Translations under genes and position numbers: made by a program
Shown: in pieces, positions 31,354-39,226 of the stretch
Layout of the letters: every line of letters begins with the position of its first letter
How positions within the stretch are numbered: position 1 is the stretch's first letter
Notes under the pieces: generated by a model
Database searches by the model: none
The model's input: only the letters and a program-made list of their open reading frames with translations
Told to the model about the DNA's origin: nothing
DNA from: Pseudomonas taeanensis MS-3
Lineage (GTDB): Bacteria; Pseudomonadota; Gammaproteobacteria; Pseudomonadales; Pseudomonadaceae
Reading direction: 5' to 3'
NCBI RefSeq assembly: GCF_000498575.2
Contig: NZ_AWSQ01000002.1
Coordinates: forward strand, 665,344 to 713,597
Length of the DNA: 48,254 nt

Positions 31354-31815
31354 ATGCACAGCAGTGATATGCATAACGCACCACAAACTCAAACACGCCA
31401 GCGCTGGATGGGCGTGCTCGCCCGGGCTGGCCATGCCTTGAGACCTTTTCAGGACGCTTTGAAAGACACCGAGTACCGCCTGATCCGTGCGCCGGAAATC
31501 GGCATGACTCTGGTGCGTGGGCGCATGGGCGGCACGGGCGAGGCCTTCAACTTCGGCGAGATGAGCGTGACTCGTTGCGTGGTGCGCCTGGCTGACGGGC
31601 GTACCGGTTACAGCTACGTGGCCGGGCGCGACAAGGCGCATGCCGAGCTGGCGGCCCTGGCCGATGCCCATCTGCAAGGCACCCAGCAACAGCACTGGCT
31701 CGGCACGCTGATAGAACCCCTGGCTGCAGCCCAACGCGCTCGTCGCGCCGCCACGGCCGCAGCAACCGCAACCACCCAGGTGGAGTTTTTCACCCTGGTC
31801 AGAGGAGAAGATTGA
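31354..31815 (+). CDS. phnG: C-P lyase complex subunit PhnG
   Basis: 153-residue component of the PhnGHIJ core that, with PhnM, attaches ATP's ribose triphosphate to the phosphonate and then cleaves the C-P bond. Recognisable segments are RWMGVLARAGHALRPFQ and MVRGRMGG-like TLVRGRMGGTGEAFNFGEMS, followed by RLADGRTGYSYVAGRDKAHA. The start at 31354 follows GGAG; upstream codons belong to the end of phnF in another frame. Its stop overlaps the phnH start by one base (TGATG), a coupling pattern repeated down the operon. Confidence 0.94.
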   Translation: MHSSDMHNAPQTQTRQRWMGVLARAGHALRPFQDALKDTEYRLIRAPEIGMTLVRGRMGGTGEAFNFGEMSVTRCVVRLADGRTGYSYVAGRDKAHAELAALADAHLQGTQQQHWLGTLIEPLAAAQRARRAATAAATATTQVEFFTLVRGED

Positions 31816-32426
31816 TGACTGTCGAGCATGTTTCGCACTGGCTGCAACCGGCCTTCAATGACCCGGTGCTGGATGCGCAGGTCAGTTTTCGCGCGGCGCT
31901 CAAGGCGCTGGCCGAACCTGGGCTGGTCCAGGGCATGGATCGCGCGTTGGCCTTGGACGGCCTGCAGCCGGCGACCTACGCCCTGTGTCTGGCCTTCCTC
32001 GATGCCGACACCCCGCTGTGGCTGGCGCCACGCTTCGACACTGCGGCGATTCGCGCCAACCTGGCCTTTCACTGCGGCTGTCCGATCGTCGCCGAGCGCG
32101 AGATGGCGTTGTTCGCCCTGCTCGATGAGCCCGAGCTGAGCGATCTGTCGGCCTTCGACAACGGCAGCGAGCGTTACCCGGATCAGTCCTGCACCCTGTT
32201 GATCCAGCTAGAAGCCCTCGACGGTGGCAGCCTGCTGCGCTGGCGCGGGCCGGGGATCAGAGATGTGCGCGCGGTCAATCTGCCGCTGGCAGCCGCGTTC
32301 TGGCAGCAGCGCAGTGCGCGCAGTGCCTTTCCCCGCGGACTGGACGCCTTCTTCGCCGCCGGCCAGCAGGTCATCGGCCTGCCGCGCAGCACCCGGGTGC
32401 TGTTCAACCTAGAGGAGGCCGCCTGA
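31815..32426 (+). CDS. phnH: C-P lyase complex subunit PhnH
   Basis: 203-residue subunit of the C-P lyase core, a pseudo-dimer with a PLP-transferase-like fold that no longer binds PLP. It includes DPVLDAQVSFRAALKALAEPG near residue 14 and RWRGPGIRDVRAVNLPLAAAF near residue 137; the first matches the usual 'F-R-x-x-M/L-x-A-x-A/S-x-P-G' family start. The ATG at 31815 overlaps the phnG stop (TGATG) and has AGGAGAAG upstream; a TTG one codon earlier is unlikely. It overlaps phnI by one base. Confidence 0.94.
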   Translation: MTVEHVSHWLQPAFNDPVLDAQVSFRAALKALAEPGLVQGMDRALALDGLQPATYALCLAFLDADTPLWLAPRFDTAAIRANLAFHCGCPIVAEREMALFALLDEPELSDLSAFDNGSERYPDQSCTLLIQLEALDGGSLLRWRGPGIRDVRAVNLPLAAAFWQQRSARSAFPRGLDAFFAAGQQVIGLPRSTRVLFNLEEAA

Positions 32427-33523
32427 TGTACGTCGCAGTCAAAGGTGGCGAACGTGCCATCGACAATGCCCACCTGCTGCTGGCCAAGATGCGCCGCGGT
32501 GATACCTCGATTCCCGAGCTGACGGTCGAACAGGTACGTCAACAGATGCCCCTGGCGGTGGCGAGGGTGATGAGTGAGGGTTCACTGTACGACAGCGAGC
32601 TGGCCGCCCTGGCGATAAAGCAGGCGGCCGGCGACCTGATGGAGGCGATTTTCCTGCTGCGCGCCTACCGCACCACGCTGCCGCGTTTTGGCTCCAGTCT
32701 GCCGCTGGATACCACGCAGATGCTGCTGTCGCGGCGCATCTCGGCGACCTTCAAGGACTTGCCTGGCGGCCAGCTGCTCGGCCCGACCTTCGACTACACC
32801 CATCGTTTGCTGGACTTCGCCCTGTTGGCCGAGGGCGAGCATCCGGGGCCACAGGTCGATGCCACGGCGCAGCTGGAAAGCTGCCCGCGGGTGCTTGATC
32901 TGCTCGCCGCCGAGGGGTTGCTGGCCCGCGAGCGGCCTAGCGCCGCCGAGGTGCCGGACATGACCCGCGAACCCCTGGATTTCCCGACCAGCCGCGCGCA
33001 GCGCTTGCAGGCCCTGGCCCGTGGCGACGAGGGTTTCCTCCTTGCGTTGGGCTATTCCACCCAGCGCGGCTACGGTCGCAATCACCCTTTCGCCGGGGAG
33101 ATTCGCATCGGCGAAGTGGAGGTGTGGATCGAACCGGAGGAACTGGGTTTCGCCGTGCCGCTCGGCGATATCGAAATCACCGAGTGCGAGATGGTCAACC
33201 AGTTTGTCGGCGGTAAGGGTATCGAGCCGCAGTTCACCCGCGGTTATGGCCTGGCCTTCGGCTACGCCGAGCGCAAGGCCATGGGCATGGCCCTGGTCGA
33301 TCGCTCGTTGCGCGCCGGCGAATACGCCGAGGAGGTCGAAGGGCCGGCGCAGCAGGAGGAGTTCGTGCTGATGCACTGCGACAACGTCGAGGCCGCCGGT
33401 TTCGTCTCGCACCTGAAGTTGCCGCATTACGTCGACTTCCAGTCGGAGCTGGAGCTGATCCGCAAACTGCGCAAGCAGGCCGAGGCACCGATGCAGGCCG
33501 CCGCACAGGAGAACCGTGCATGA
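32426..33523 (+). CDS. phnI: C-P lyase complex subunit PhnI (nucleosidase)
   Basis: 365-residue subunit that displaces adenine from ATP in favour of a phosphonate, with PhnG, PhnH and PhnL, giving alpha-D-ribose 1-methylphosphonate 5-triphosphate when methylphosphonate is the substrate. The start YVAVKGGERAIDNAHLLLAK is the family signature. Other conserved runs are GYSTQRGYGRNHPFAGEIRI and GYGLAFGYAERKAMGMALVD. Length matches the E. coli protein (about 354) closely. ATG overlaps the phnH stop by one base; the end overlaps phnJ by four. Confidence 0.96.
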   Translation: MYVAVKGGERAIDNAHLLLAKMRRGDTSIPELTVEQVRQQMPLAVARVMSEGSLYDSELAALAIKQAAGDLMEAIFLLRAYRTTLPRFGSSLPLDTTQMLLSRRISATFKDLPGGQLLGPTFDYTHRLLDFALLAEGEHPGPQVDATAQLESCPRVLDLLAAEGLLARERPSAAEVPDMTREPLDFPTSRAQRLQALARGDEGFLLALGYSTQRGYGRNHPFAGEIRIGEVEVWIEPEELGFAVPLGDIEITECEMVNQFVGGKGIEPQFTRGYGLAFGYAERKAMGMALVDRSLRAGEYAEEVEGPAQQEEFVLMHCDNVEAAGFVSHLKLPHYVDFQSELELIRKLRKQAEAPMQAAAQENRA

Positions 33524-34422
33524 ACGGCTTGAACCCGAACGCCGCCAGTCAAGCCGCCGGCGCCCTGGAAAGCGGCTACAACTTCGCCTACCTGGATGAG
33601 CAGACCAAACGGATGATCCGCCGCGGCCTGCTCAAGGCCGTGGCGGTGCCCGGCTATCAGGTGCCCTTCGGTGGCCGCGAGATGCCGCTGCCCTATGGCT
33701 GGGGCACCGGCGGCATGCAGCTGAGCGCCGCCATTCTGGGCGCCGACGACGTGCTCAAGGTGATCGACCAGGGCGCCGACGACACCACCAACGCGGTGTC
33801 GATCCGCCGTTTCTTCGCCCGCACCGCCGGGGTCGCCACCACCACCCGCACCCCGGAAGCGACGGTGATCCAGACCCGTCACCGCATTCCGGAAACGCCG
33901 CTGCACGGCGAGCAGATCCTGGTGTTTCAGGTGCCGATCCCCGAGCCGCTGCGCTTTATCGAACCCTCGGAAACCGAGACGCGGACCATGCATGCCCTCG
34001 GCGACTACGGGGTGATGCACGTCAAGCTGTACGAGGACATCGCCACCTTCGGCCATATCGCCACCAGCTACGCCTACCCGGTGACTGTGGATGAACGCTA
34101 CGTGATGGACCCTTCGCCAATCCCTAAATTCGACAACCCCAAGCTGCACATGAGCCCGGCGCTGATGCTGTTCGGCGCCGGCCGCGAGAAACGCCTGTAC
34201 GCGGTGCCGCCCTTCACCGAGGTGGTCAGCCTGGATTTCGCCGATCACCCCTTCGCAGTCCAGCGCTGGGAGGAAAACTGCGCCTTCTGCGGCAGTCACG
34301 ACTCCTACCTCGACGAGCTGATTGTTGACGACGCCGGCAGCAAGCGCTTCGTCTGCTCGGACACCGACTACTGCATGCAGCGCCGTGAGCCATTTGAACC
34401 ACAACAGGAGGTCGGGCAATGA
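33520..34422 (+). CDS. phnJ: C-P lyase PhnJ (radical SAM-type, carbon-phosphorus bond cleavage)
   Basis: 300-residue catalytic subunit that uses a [4Fe-4S] cluster and S-adenosylmethionine to form a glycyl and then a thiyl radical, breaking the C-P bond. C254, C257 and C279 match the three unusual cluster ligands of E. coli PhnJ, and C285 the catalytic thiyl cysteine, all shifted by 13 residues. A Gly-rich block (YNFAYLDEQTKRMIRRGLLK then PYGWGTGGMQ) lies near the start. All key residues are intact, so the lyase should be active. It overlaps phnI and phnK by ATGA junctions. Confidence 0.97.
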   Translation: MNGLNPNAASQAAGALESGYNFAYLDEQTKRMIRRGLLKAVAVPGYQVPFGGREMPLPYGWGTGGMQLSAAILGADDVLKVIDQGADDTTNAVSIRRFFARTAGVATTTRTPEATVIQTRHRIPETPLHGEQILVFQVPIPEPLRFIEPSETETRTMHALGDYGVMHVKLYEDIATFGHIATSYAYPVTVDERYVMDPSPIPKFDNPKLHMSPALMLFGAGREKRLYAVPPFTEVVSLDFADHPFAVQRWEENCAFCGSHDSYLDELIVDDAGSKRFVCSDTDYCMQRREPFEPQQEVGQ

Positions 34423-35231
34423 GCGCCGCCGAACTGATCCACGGGGCTGCAGTGGAGCTCGACCAACCGCTGTTTTCCGTGCACGACCTGACCCGCCTGT
34501 ACGGACCGGAAAAGGGCTGCCAGGGGGTGTCCTTCGACCTTTATCCCGGTGAGGTGTTGGGCATAGTCGGCGAGTCCGGTTCGGGCAAGTCGACCCTGCT
34601 CAGCCTGCTGTCCGGGCGCTGTGCGCCGGATCGCGGCCAGGTCAGCTACCGCGGCAAGGATGGCGCCATGCTCGACCTGTACGCCGCCAGCGAGGCGCAG
34701 CGGCGCACGCTGTTGCGCACCGAATGGGGCTTCGTCGAGCAGAACCCGCGCGACGGCCTGCGCATGGGCGTGTCGGCCGGCGCCAATATCGGCGAGCGGC
34801 TGATGGCCCAAGGCGTGCGCCACTACGGCCAGTTGCGCGCCGCCGGTATCGACTGGCTGCAGCAGGTGGAAATCGACCCGATGCGCATCGATGACCTGCC
34901 GCGCACCTTCTCCGGCGGCATGCAGCAACGCCTGCAGATCGCCCGCAATCTGGTCTCCAGCCCGCGCCTGGTGTTCATGGACGAGCCCACCGGGGGCCTG
35001 GATGTGTCGGTGCAGGCGCGGCTGCTCGACTTGCTGCGTGGCCTGGTGCGCGACCTGGATCTGGCGGTGGTGATAGTCACCCACGATCTGGCGGTGGCAC
35101 GCCTGCTGGCCGACCGCCTGATGGTCATGCGTCGCTCCCACGTGGTCGAGGCCGGGCTGACCGATCAGATCCTCGACGACCCGCAGCATCCCTATTCGCA
35201 GCTGCTGGTGTCCTCGGTGCTGCAGCCCTGA
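34419..35231 (+). CDS. phnK: C-P lyase-associated ABC ATPase PhnK
   Basis: 270-residue ABC-type ATPase that docks on the PhnGHIJ core rather than a membrane permease. Walker A GESGSGKST is near residues 51-59, Q-loop GFVEQNPRDGLRMG near residue 105, signature FSGGMQQRLQIARNL near residue 163 and Walker B LVFMDEP near residue 185. It resembles peptide-importer ATPases, as PhnK does in other bacteria. The 88-bp gap before phnL is occupied by a REP-like palindrome, which may lower expression downstream. Confidence 0.94.
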   Translation: MSAAELIHGAAVELDQPLFSVHDLTRLYGPEKGCQGVSFDLYPGEVLGIVGESGSGKSTLLSLLSGRCAPDRGQVSYRGKDGAMLDLYAASEAQRRTLLRTEWGFVEQNPRDGLRMGVSAGANIGERLMAQGVRHYGQLRAAGIDWLQQVEIDPMRIDDLPRTFSGGMQQRLQIARNLVSSPRLVFMDEPTGGLDVSVQARLLDLLRGLVRDLDLAVVIVTHDLAVARLLADRLMVMRRSHVVEAGLTDQILDDPQHPYSQLLVSSVLQP

Positions 35232-35243
35232 GCGTTGCTTTTC

Positions 35244-35300
35244 GTGGGAGCCAGCTTGCTGGCGATCAGCAGATTGATGGCCAGCAAGCCGTCTCCTACA
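35244..35300. repeat. REP-like palindrome between phnK and phnL
   Basis: GTGGGAGCCAGCTTGCTGGC at 35244-35263 is followed by its imperfect inverse GGCCAGCAAGCCGTCTCCTA ending near 35299. It belongs to the same family as the palindrome at 42707-42772. It lies inside the phn operon, the only long interruption in the otherwise overlapping phnF-phnP run. Confidence 0.75.
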
Positions 35301-35319
35301 GAATGAATTCGAGGTTGAT

Positions 35320-36039
35320 ATGAGCAAGTTGATCGAGGTCGCAGGCCTCAGCAAGACCTTCACCCTGCACCAGCAACACGGCGTGGTGCTCAATGTGTTG
35401 CGTGAGCTCAGTTTCAGCGTGGCGGCGGGCGAGTGCCTGGTGCTGCACGGCCATTCGGGGGCTGGCAAGTCGACCCTGTTGCGCACCCTGTATGGTAACT
35501 ACCTGCCAGCCGGCGGCAGCATTCGCCTGCGTCATCGCGATGCCTGGCTCGAGCTGGTCGGCGCCACGCCGCGGCAGATCCTTGAGGTGCGGCGGCAAAG
35601 CCTGGGCTACGTCAGCCAGTTTCTGCGGGTGATTCCGCGGGTGTCCACCCTCGATGTGGTGATGGAGCCGGCCTTGGCGCGCGGCTGGAGCAAGATCGAC
35701 GCCGAGGCGCGGGGCAAGCAGCTGCTGACTCGCTTGAACATTCCTGAAGCCTTATGGCAGTTGGCGCCTGGCACCTTCTCTGGCGGCGAGCAACAGAGGG
35801 TGAATATCGCCCGAGGCTTCATGGTGACCTGGCCGCTGATGCTGCTGGACGAACCCACCGCTTCGCTGGACGAGGCCAATCGCCAGGTGGTGCTGGAACT
35901 GATCGGCGAGGCCAAGGCGGCCGGCGCCGCGTTGATCGGCATCTTCCACGACCGCGCTGCCCGCGAGGCGGTGGCCGACCACTACCTGGACATGACACCC
36001 GCAACCCCAGCCCCCCAGGAGTATTGCTATGCCGGTTGA
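35320..36039 (+). CDS. phnL: C-P lyase-associated ABC ATPase PhnL
   Basis: 239-residue ABC-type ATPase required with PhnGHI for the nucleosidase step. Walker [10 protein letters not shown] lies at about residues 46-54, Q-loop [15 protein letters not shown] near residue 100, signature [14 protein letters not shown] near residue 153 and Walker [14 protein letters not shown] near residue 174. It starts after the REP element with GAGG upstream. Its last 11 bases overlap phnM. Confidence 0.94.
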   Translation: MSKLIEVAGLSKTFTLHQQHGVVLNVLRELSFSVAAGECLVLHGHSGAGKSTLLRTLYGNYLPAGGSIRLRHRDAWLELVGATPRQILEVRRQSLGYVSQFLRVIPRVSTLDVVMEPALARGWSKIDAEARGKQLLTRLNIPEALWQLAPGTFSGGEQQRVNIARGFMVTWPLMLLDEPTASLDEANRQVVLELIGEAKAAGAALIGIFHDRAAREAVADHYLDMTPATPAPQEYCYAG

Positions 36040-37174
36040 ACAGATACTGAGCAATGCGCGGGTGGTCACCGCCGAGCGCGAGTTCATGGGCAGCGTGCTG
36101 TTGCGCGATGGCCTGATCGCGGCGGTCGAGGAGGGCCGCAGCGGCCTGCCGCAGGCCCAGGACCTGGGTGGTGACTACCTGTTGCCGGGGCTGATCGAGT
36201 TGCACACCGACAACCTGGAAAAGCACATGAGTCCGCGTCCCGGGGTCGACTGGCCGTCGGCTTCGGCGGTGCTGACCCACGACGCGCAAATCGTCGCGGC
36301 CGGCATCACCACGGTGTTCGACGCGCTGTCGATCGGCGACGTCAATCCGCGTGGCAAGCGCATGCTGCAACTGCCGGCCATGCTCGACGCCATCGCCCGT
36401 GCCGAAGCCGCCGGCCACACGCGCGCCGAGCATCGCCTGCACCTGCGCTGCGAGTTGTGCCATCCGGATACCCTGACGCTGTATCGCGACCTGGTCGAGC
36501 AGCCACTGGTGCAACTGGTCTCGCTGATGGACCACTCGCCGGGCCAGCGCCAGTTCGCCAAGGAAGAGAAATACCGTGAGTACTACATGGGCAAGTACCA
36601 ACTCAGCACGGCGGAGATGGATGCCTTTATCCTCGAGCAGATGGCCAACTCCCGCGAGTTCAGCGATCGTCATCGGCAGGCCATCGCCGCCGACTGCCAC
36701 GCCCGGGGCCTGTCGCTGGCCAGCCACGACGACGCCACCCTGGCTCATGTGCAAGAGTCGGCGGGGTTCGGCATGTCCATCGCCGAGTTCCCGACCACCC
36801 TGGAGGCGGCCAAGGGCAGCCATGCGCTGGGCCTGAAGGTATTGATGGGCGCGCCGAATATCGTCCGTGGCGGCTCGCACTCGGGCAATATCGCCGCGGC
36901 CGAACTGGCCCGCGAAGGTGTGCTGGACATTCTCTCCAGCGATTATTACCCGGCCAGCCTGTTGCAGGCGGCGCTGCTGCTCGCCGAGCAGGACAACGGG
37001 TATGATCTGCCCGCGGCGATCGCCACCGTCAGCCGCATCCCCGCGCAGGCGGCTGGCCTCGGCGATCGAGGCGAGATCCGCGTGGGCTTGCGCGCCGACC
37101 TGGTGCAGGCGCGGCGGCATGAGGGGCAGGCGGTGATCCAACAGGTCTGGCGACAAGCCAAGAGGGTGTTCTGA
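36029..37174 (+). CDS. phnM: Alpha-D-ribose 1-methylphosphonate 5-triphosphate diphosphatase
   Basis: 381-residue amidohydrolase-family metalloenzyme that removes pyrophosphate from ribose 1-methylphosphonate 5-triphosphate to give the PhnJ substrate. The metal site begins [20 protein letters not shown] near residues 51-70, followed by [18 protein letters not shown] and [12 protein letters not shown], with [16 protein letters not shown] carrying the late aspartate. It overlaps phnL by 11 bp with AGGAG upstream, and phnN by one base (TGATG). Confidence 0.95.
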   Translation: MPVEQILSNARVVTAEREFMGSVLLRDGLIAAVEEGRSGLPQAQDLGGDYLLPGLIELHTDNLEKHMSPRPGVDWPSASAVLTHDAQIVAAGITTVFDALSIGDVNPRGKRMLQLPAMLDAIARAEAAGHTRAEHRLHLRCELCHPDTLTLYRDLVEQPLVQLVSLMDHSPGQRQFAKEEKYREYYMGKYQLSTAEMDAFILEQMANSREFSDRHRQAIAADCHARGLSLASHDDATLAHVQESAGFGMSIAEFPTTLEAAKGSHALGLKVLMGAPNIVRGGSHSGNIAAAELAREGVLDILSSDYYPASLLQAALLLAEQDNGYDLPAAIATVSRIPAQAAGLGDRGEIRVGLRADLVQARRHEGQAVIQQVWRQAKRVF

Positions 37175-37740
37175 TGCGCGGCAGCTTGATCTATCTGATA
37201 GGCCCCTCGGGGTCGGGCAAGGACAGCCTGTTGCATGCCGCGCGCGAGCACCTCGGCGAACGCGGCTGCGAGATCGCCCGGCGGGTGATTACCCGTTCCG
37301 CCGAGGCGACGGGGGAGGATGCCGTCGCCGTGTCGCCGGAAGCCTTCGCCGAGCAGGAGCGCGCGGGCGCCTTCGCCATGAGCTGGCGCGCCCATGGCCT
37401 GGCCTATGGCATTCCCAGGCAGATCGACGACTGGTTGGCCGCTGGCCGGGATGTGCTGGTCAATGGTTCGCGCGGCTATCTGGACGAGGCGCGACGGCGT
37501 TACCCGGACTTGATCGGGGTGCTGCTGACAGTCGATGGCGAGGTGTTGCGCCAGCGCCTGCTGGCCCGCGGTCGCGAGACGCCGGCGGAGATCGAGGCAC
37601 GTCTGGCGCGCAATGGCCAGTTTCTCGCGGGCGCTGCGGCCGAGGCGGCGCAGCTGCACCTGCTGGATAACTCCGGGCCGTTGCCGCAGACCCTGGACAA
37701 CCTGCTGCGCCTGATTAGTGCCAGTCGCACATGCGTCTGA
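37174..37740 (+). CDS. phnN: Ribose 1,5-bisphosphate phosphokinase PhnN
   Basis: 188-residue guanylate-kinase-like enzyme phosphorylating ribose 1,5-bisphosphate to PRPP, returning the ribose carrier to nucleotide metabolism. The P-loop GPSGSGKDS near residues 9-17 has the K-D form typical of PhnN; RRVITRSAEATGEDAVAVSP and MSWRAHGLAYGIPRQID follow, as in the family. It overlaps phnM by one base and phnP by ten, so all are translated from one message. Confidence 0.93.
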   Translation: MRGSLIYLIGPSGSGKDSLLHAAREHLGERGCEIARRVITRSAEATGEDAVAVSPEAFAEQERAGAFAMSWRAHGLAYGIPRQIDDWLAAGRDVLVNGSRGYLDEARRRYPDLIGVLLTVDGEVLRQRLLARGRETPAEIEARLARNGQFLAGAAAEAAQLHLLDNSGPLPQTLDNLLRLISASRTCV

Positions 37741-38483
37741 CCCTGCTCGGCTCCGGCGATGCGAGTCAGCTGCCGGTGTATAACTGCAGCTGCGCCGCCT
37801 GCGCCAGCGCGCGGGTCTACCCGCAGCGCCGGCGTGGGCCCTGCTGCGCCCTGCTTGAGGCAGGCGGCGAGCGCTGGTTGATCGACAGCGGCTTGACCGA
37901 CCTCTGTGAGCGTTTCCCACCCCATAGCCTCTCCGGCATTCTGCAGACCCATTACCACGCCGATCACGTCCAGGGTTTGCTGCAGCTACGCTGGGGTCAG
38001 GGCCTGGTGATTCCGGTGCATGGCCCGGACGACCCCGAGGGCTTCGCCGATCTGTACAAGCATCCGGGGATTCTCGACTTCTCCCAGCCCTTTGTCGCCT
38101 TCGAGCAACGCCAGTTGGCCGGGGTGCGGGTCAGCGCACTGCCACTGACCCATTCCAAGCCGACTCTCGGTTATCTGTTCGAAGGCGAGGGCAGGCGGCT
38201 GGCCTACCTCACCGACACAGTCGGCGTGCCGGCCGACAGTGAAGCGCATTTGCTCGCGGCCGGACGCCTGGACGTGCTGGTGCTGGATTGCTCAACCGCG
38301 CCGCAGGCGCAGGCGCCGCGCAACCACAACGACCTGACCCGCGCGCTGCAGGTGATCGAGCGGCTGCAGCCACGCGAGGCGGTGTTGACCCATATCGGTC
38401 ACAGTTTCGACGCCTGGTTGCTGGAGCATCCCGAGGCGCTACCGGCAGGGGTCAGCCTGGCCTTCGATGGGCGGGTGTTGTAA
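37731..38483 (+). CDS. phnP: 5-Phospho-alpha-D-ribosyl 1,2-cyclic phosphate phosphodiesterase PhnP
   Basis: 250-residue metallo-beta-lactamase-fold enzyme that opens the cyclic ribose phosphate left by C-P lyase to ribose 1,5-bisphosphate. The metal motif HYHADH spans H74-H79, close to its position in E. coli PhnP. Cysteines in YNCSCAACASARVYPQRRRGPCC near residues 16-38 probably bind the structural zinc. LTDTVGVP and HNDLTRALQVIERLQPREAVLTHIGH supply later ligands. Last gene of the operon; no phnO follows. A palindrome that may act as a terminator lies 5 bp downstream. Confidence 0.94.
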   Translation: MRLTLLGSGDASQLPVYNCSCAACASARVYPQRRRGPCCALLEAGGERWLIDSGLTDLCERFPPHSLSGILQTHYHADHVQGLLQLRWGQGLVIPVHGPDDPEGFADLYKHPGILDFSQPFVAFEQRQLAGVRVSALPLTHSKPTLGYLFEGEGRRLAYLTDTVGVPADSEAHLLAAGRLDVLVLDCSTAPQAQAPRNHNDLTRALQVIERLQPREAVLTHIGHSFDAWLLEHPEALPAGVSLAFDGRVL

Positions 38484-38487
38484 CGCC

Positions 38488-38519
38488 TAGGGTGGATGGC
38501 GCTGTTCCCATCCACCCTA
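38488..38519. repeat. Palindrome after phnP, possible terminator
   Basis: TAGGGTGGATGG (38488-38499) and CCATCCACCCTA (38508-38519) form a perfect 12-bp stem over 8 nt. No T run follows on either strand, and the GGGTGGAT motif is a recurrent Pseudomonas intergenic repeat. It lies between the convergent phnP and Lrp-type genes and may stop or protect both messages. Confidence 0.55.
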
Positions 38520-38559
38520 CGCCGCCATGGTCGCTCCGACAGGCATCCTGGATGCGTAC

Positions 38560-39027
38560 TCAGTCCAGCGGCAACTCGGTGGTGCGCTTGACCTCGCTCA
38601 TGGCGATGTTCGAGTGCGCCTCCTGCACATGCGGGCGTTGCAGCAACTGATCACGCAGGAAACGCTCGTAGCCGGCGATGTCCTTGGCCACCACCTTGAG
38701 CAGGTAGTCCGAACCGCCGGCCATGGTGTAGCACTCCAGCACCTCGGGGTAGCCGACTATGGCCTGTTCGAATTCTTCCAGGTTGCTGCGGCCGTGGGCT
38801 GAGAGCTTGATATTGACGAAGACCGTCATGCTCAGCCCGAGCAGCTTGGGGTTGAGCAGGGCGACTTTGCGTTCGATCAGCCCGTCTTCCTGCATGCGAT
38901 GAATCCGTCGCCAGCAGGGTGATTGTGACAGTTCGACCTTTTCCGCGACCTCTGCTGCCGTGAGATCGCCGTTGTGTTGCAGCAGGCGGAGAATCTTGCG
39001 ATCGATAGGGCCCAGCGGGTTCTGCAT
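38560..39027 (-). CDS. Lrp/AsnC-family transcriptional regulator
   Basis: 155-residue feast/famine regulator. The N-terminal helix-turn-helix (IDRKILRLLQHNGDLTAAEV, then AEKVELSQSPCWRRIHRMQE) binds DNA; DGLIERKVALLNPKLLG leads into the C-terminal RAM/ACT-like domain (FEQAIVGYPEVLECYTMAGG) that binds an amino acid and drives oligomerisation. It is divergent from the indolepyruvate oxidoreductase gene with a 199-bp gap, so it probably senses an amino acid handled by that cluster and controls it (inference). Motif near-matches in the gap include CGCAATATTGGCG (39067-39079). Confidence 0.92.
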   Translation of the reverse strand: MQNPLGPIDRKILRLLQHNGDLTAAEVAEKVELSQSPCWRRIHRMQEDGLIERKVALLNPKLLGLSMTVFVNIKLSAHGRSNLEEFEQAIVGYPEVLECYTMAGGSDYLLKVVAKDIAGYERFLRDQLLQRPHVQEAHSNIAMSEVKRTTELPLD

Positions 39028-39173
39028 GATTTATTCCGATATGTTGTTTTTGTTGGAAAGCTCATGCGCAATATTGGCGTTCAGGCCCGAAAATAGAAAG
39101 AAAAAATCGGTACCGCTCAGTCATATTCTTAGCCAGTCGTTTCGTGCAGTGATCCTGCGCGCAACAGAACAAT

Positions 39174-39195
39174 GATGGCATTCACCGTTGCCATC
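39174..39195 (+). promoter_or_regulatory. Inverted repeat upstream of the indolepyruvate oxidoreductase gene
   Basis: GATGGCA (39174-39180) and TGCCATC (39189-39195) are perfect inverted 7-bp arms spaced by 8 bp, ending 31 bp before the start codon. It could be an operator or a leader hairpin. It also resembles a sigma-54 -24/-12 element but with one base too many between GG and GC. Confidence 0.35.
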
Positions 39196-39226
39196 CAAGG
39201 TCGCCATAACAATAAGGAGCGCCCGC

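Noticed and set aside
39175..39191. Sigma-54 promoter (TGGCAT...TTGCC) before the oxidoreductase gene
   Set aside because: The distance between the GG and GC dinucleotides is 11 rather than the required 10, and the same bases are better explained as a perfect inverted repeat.
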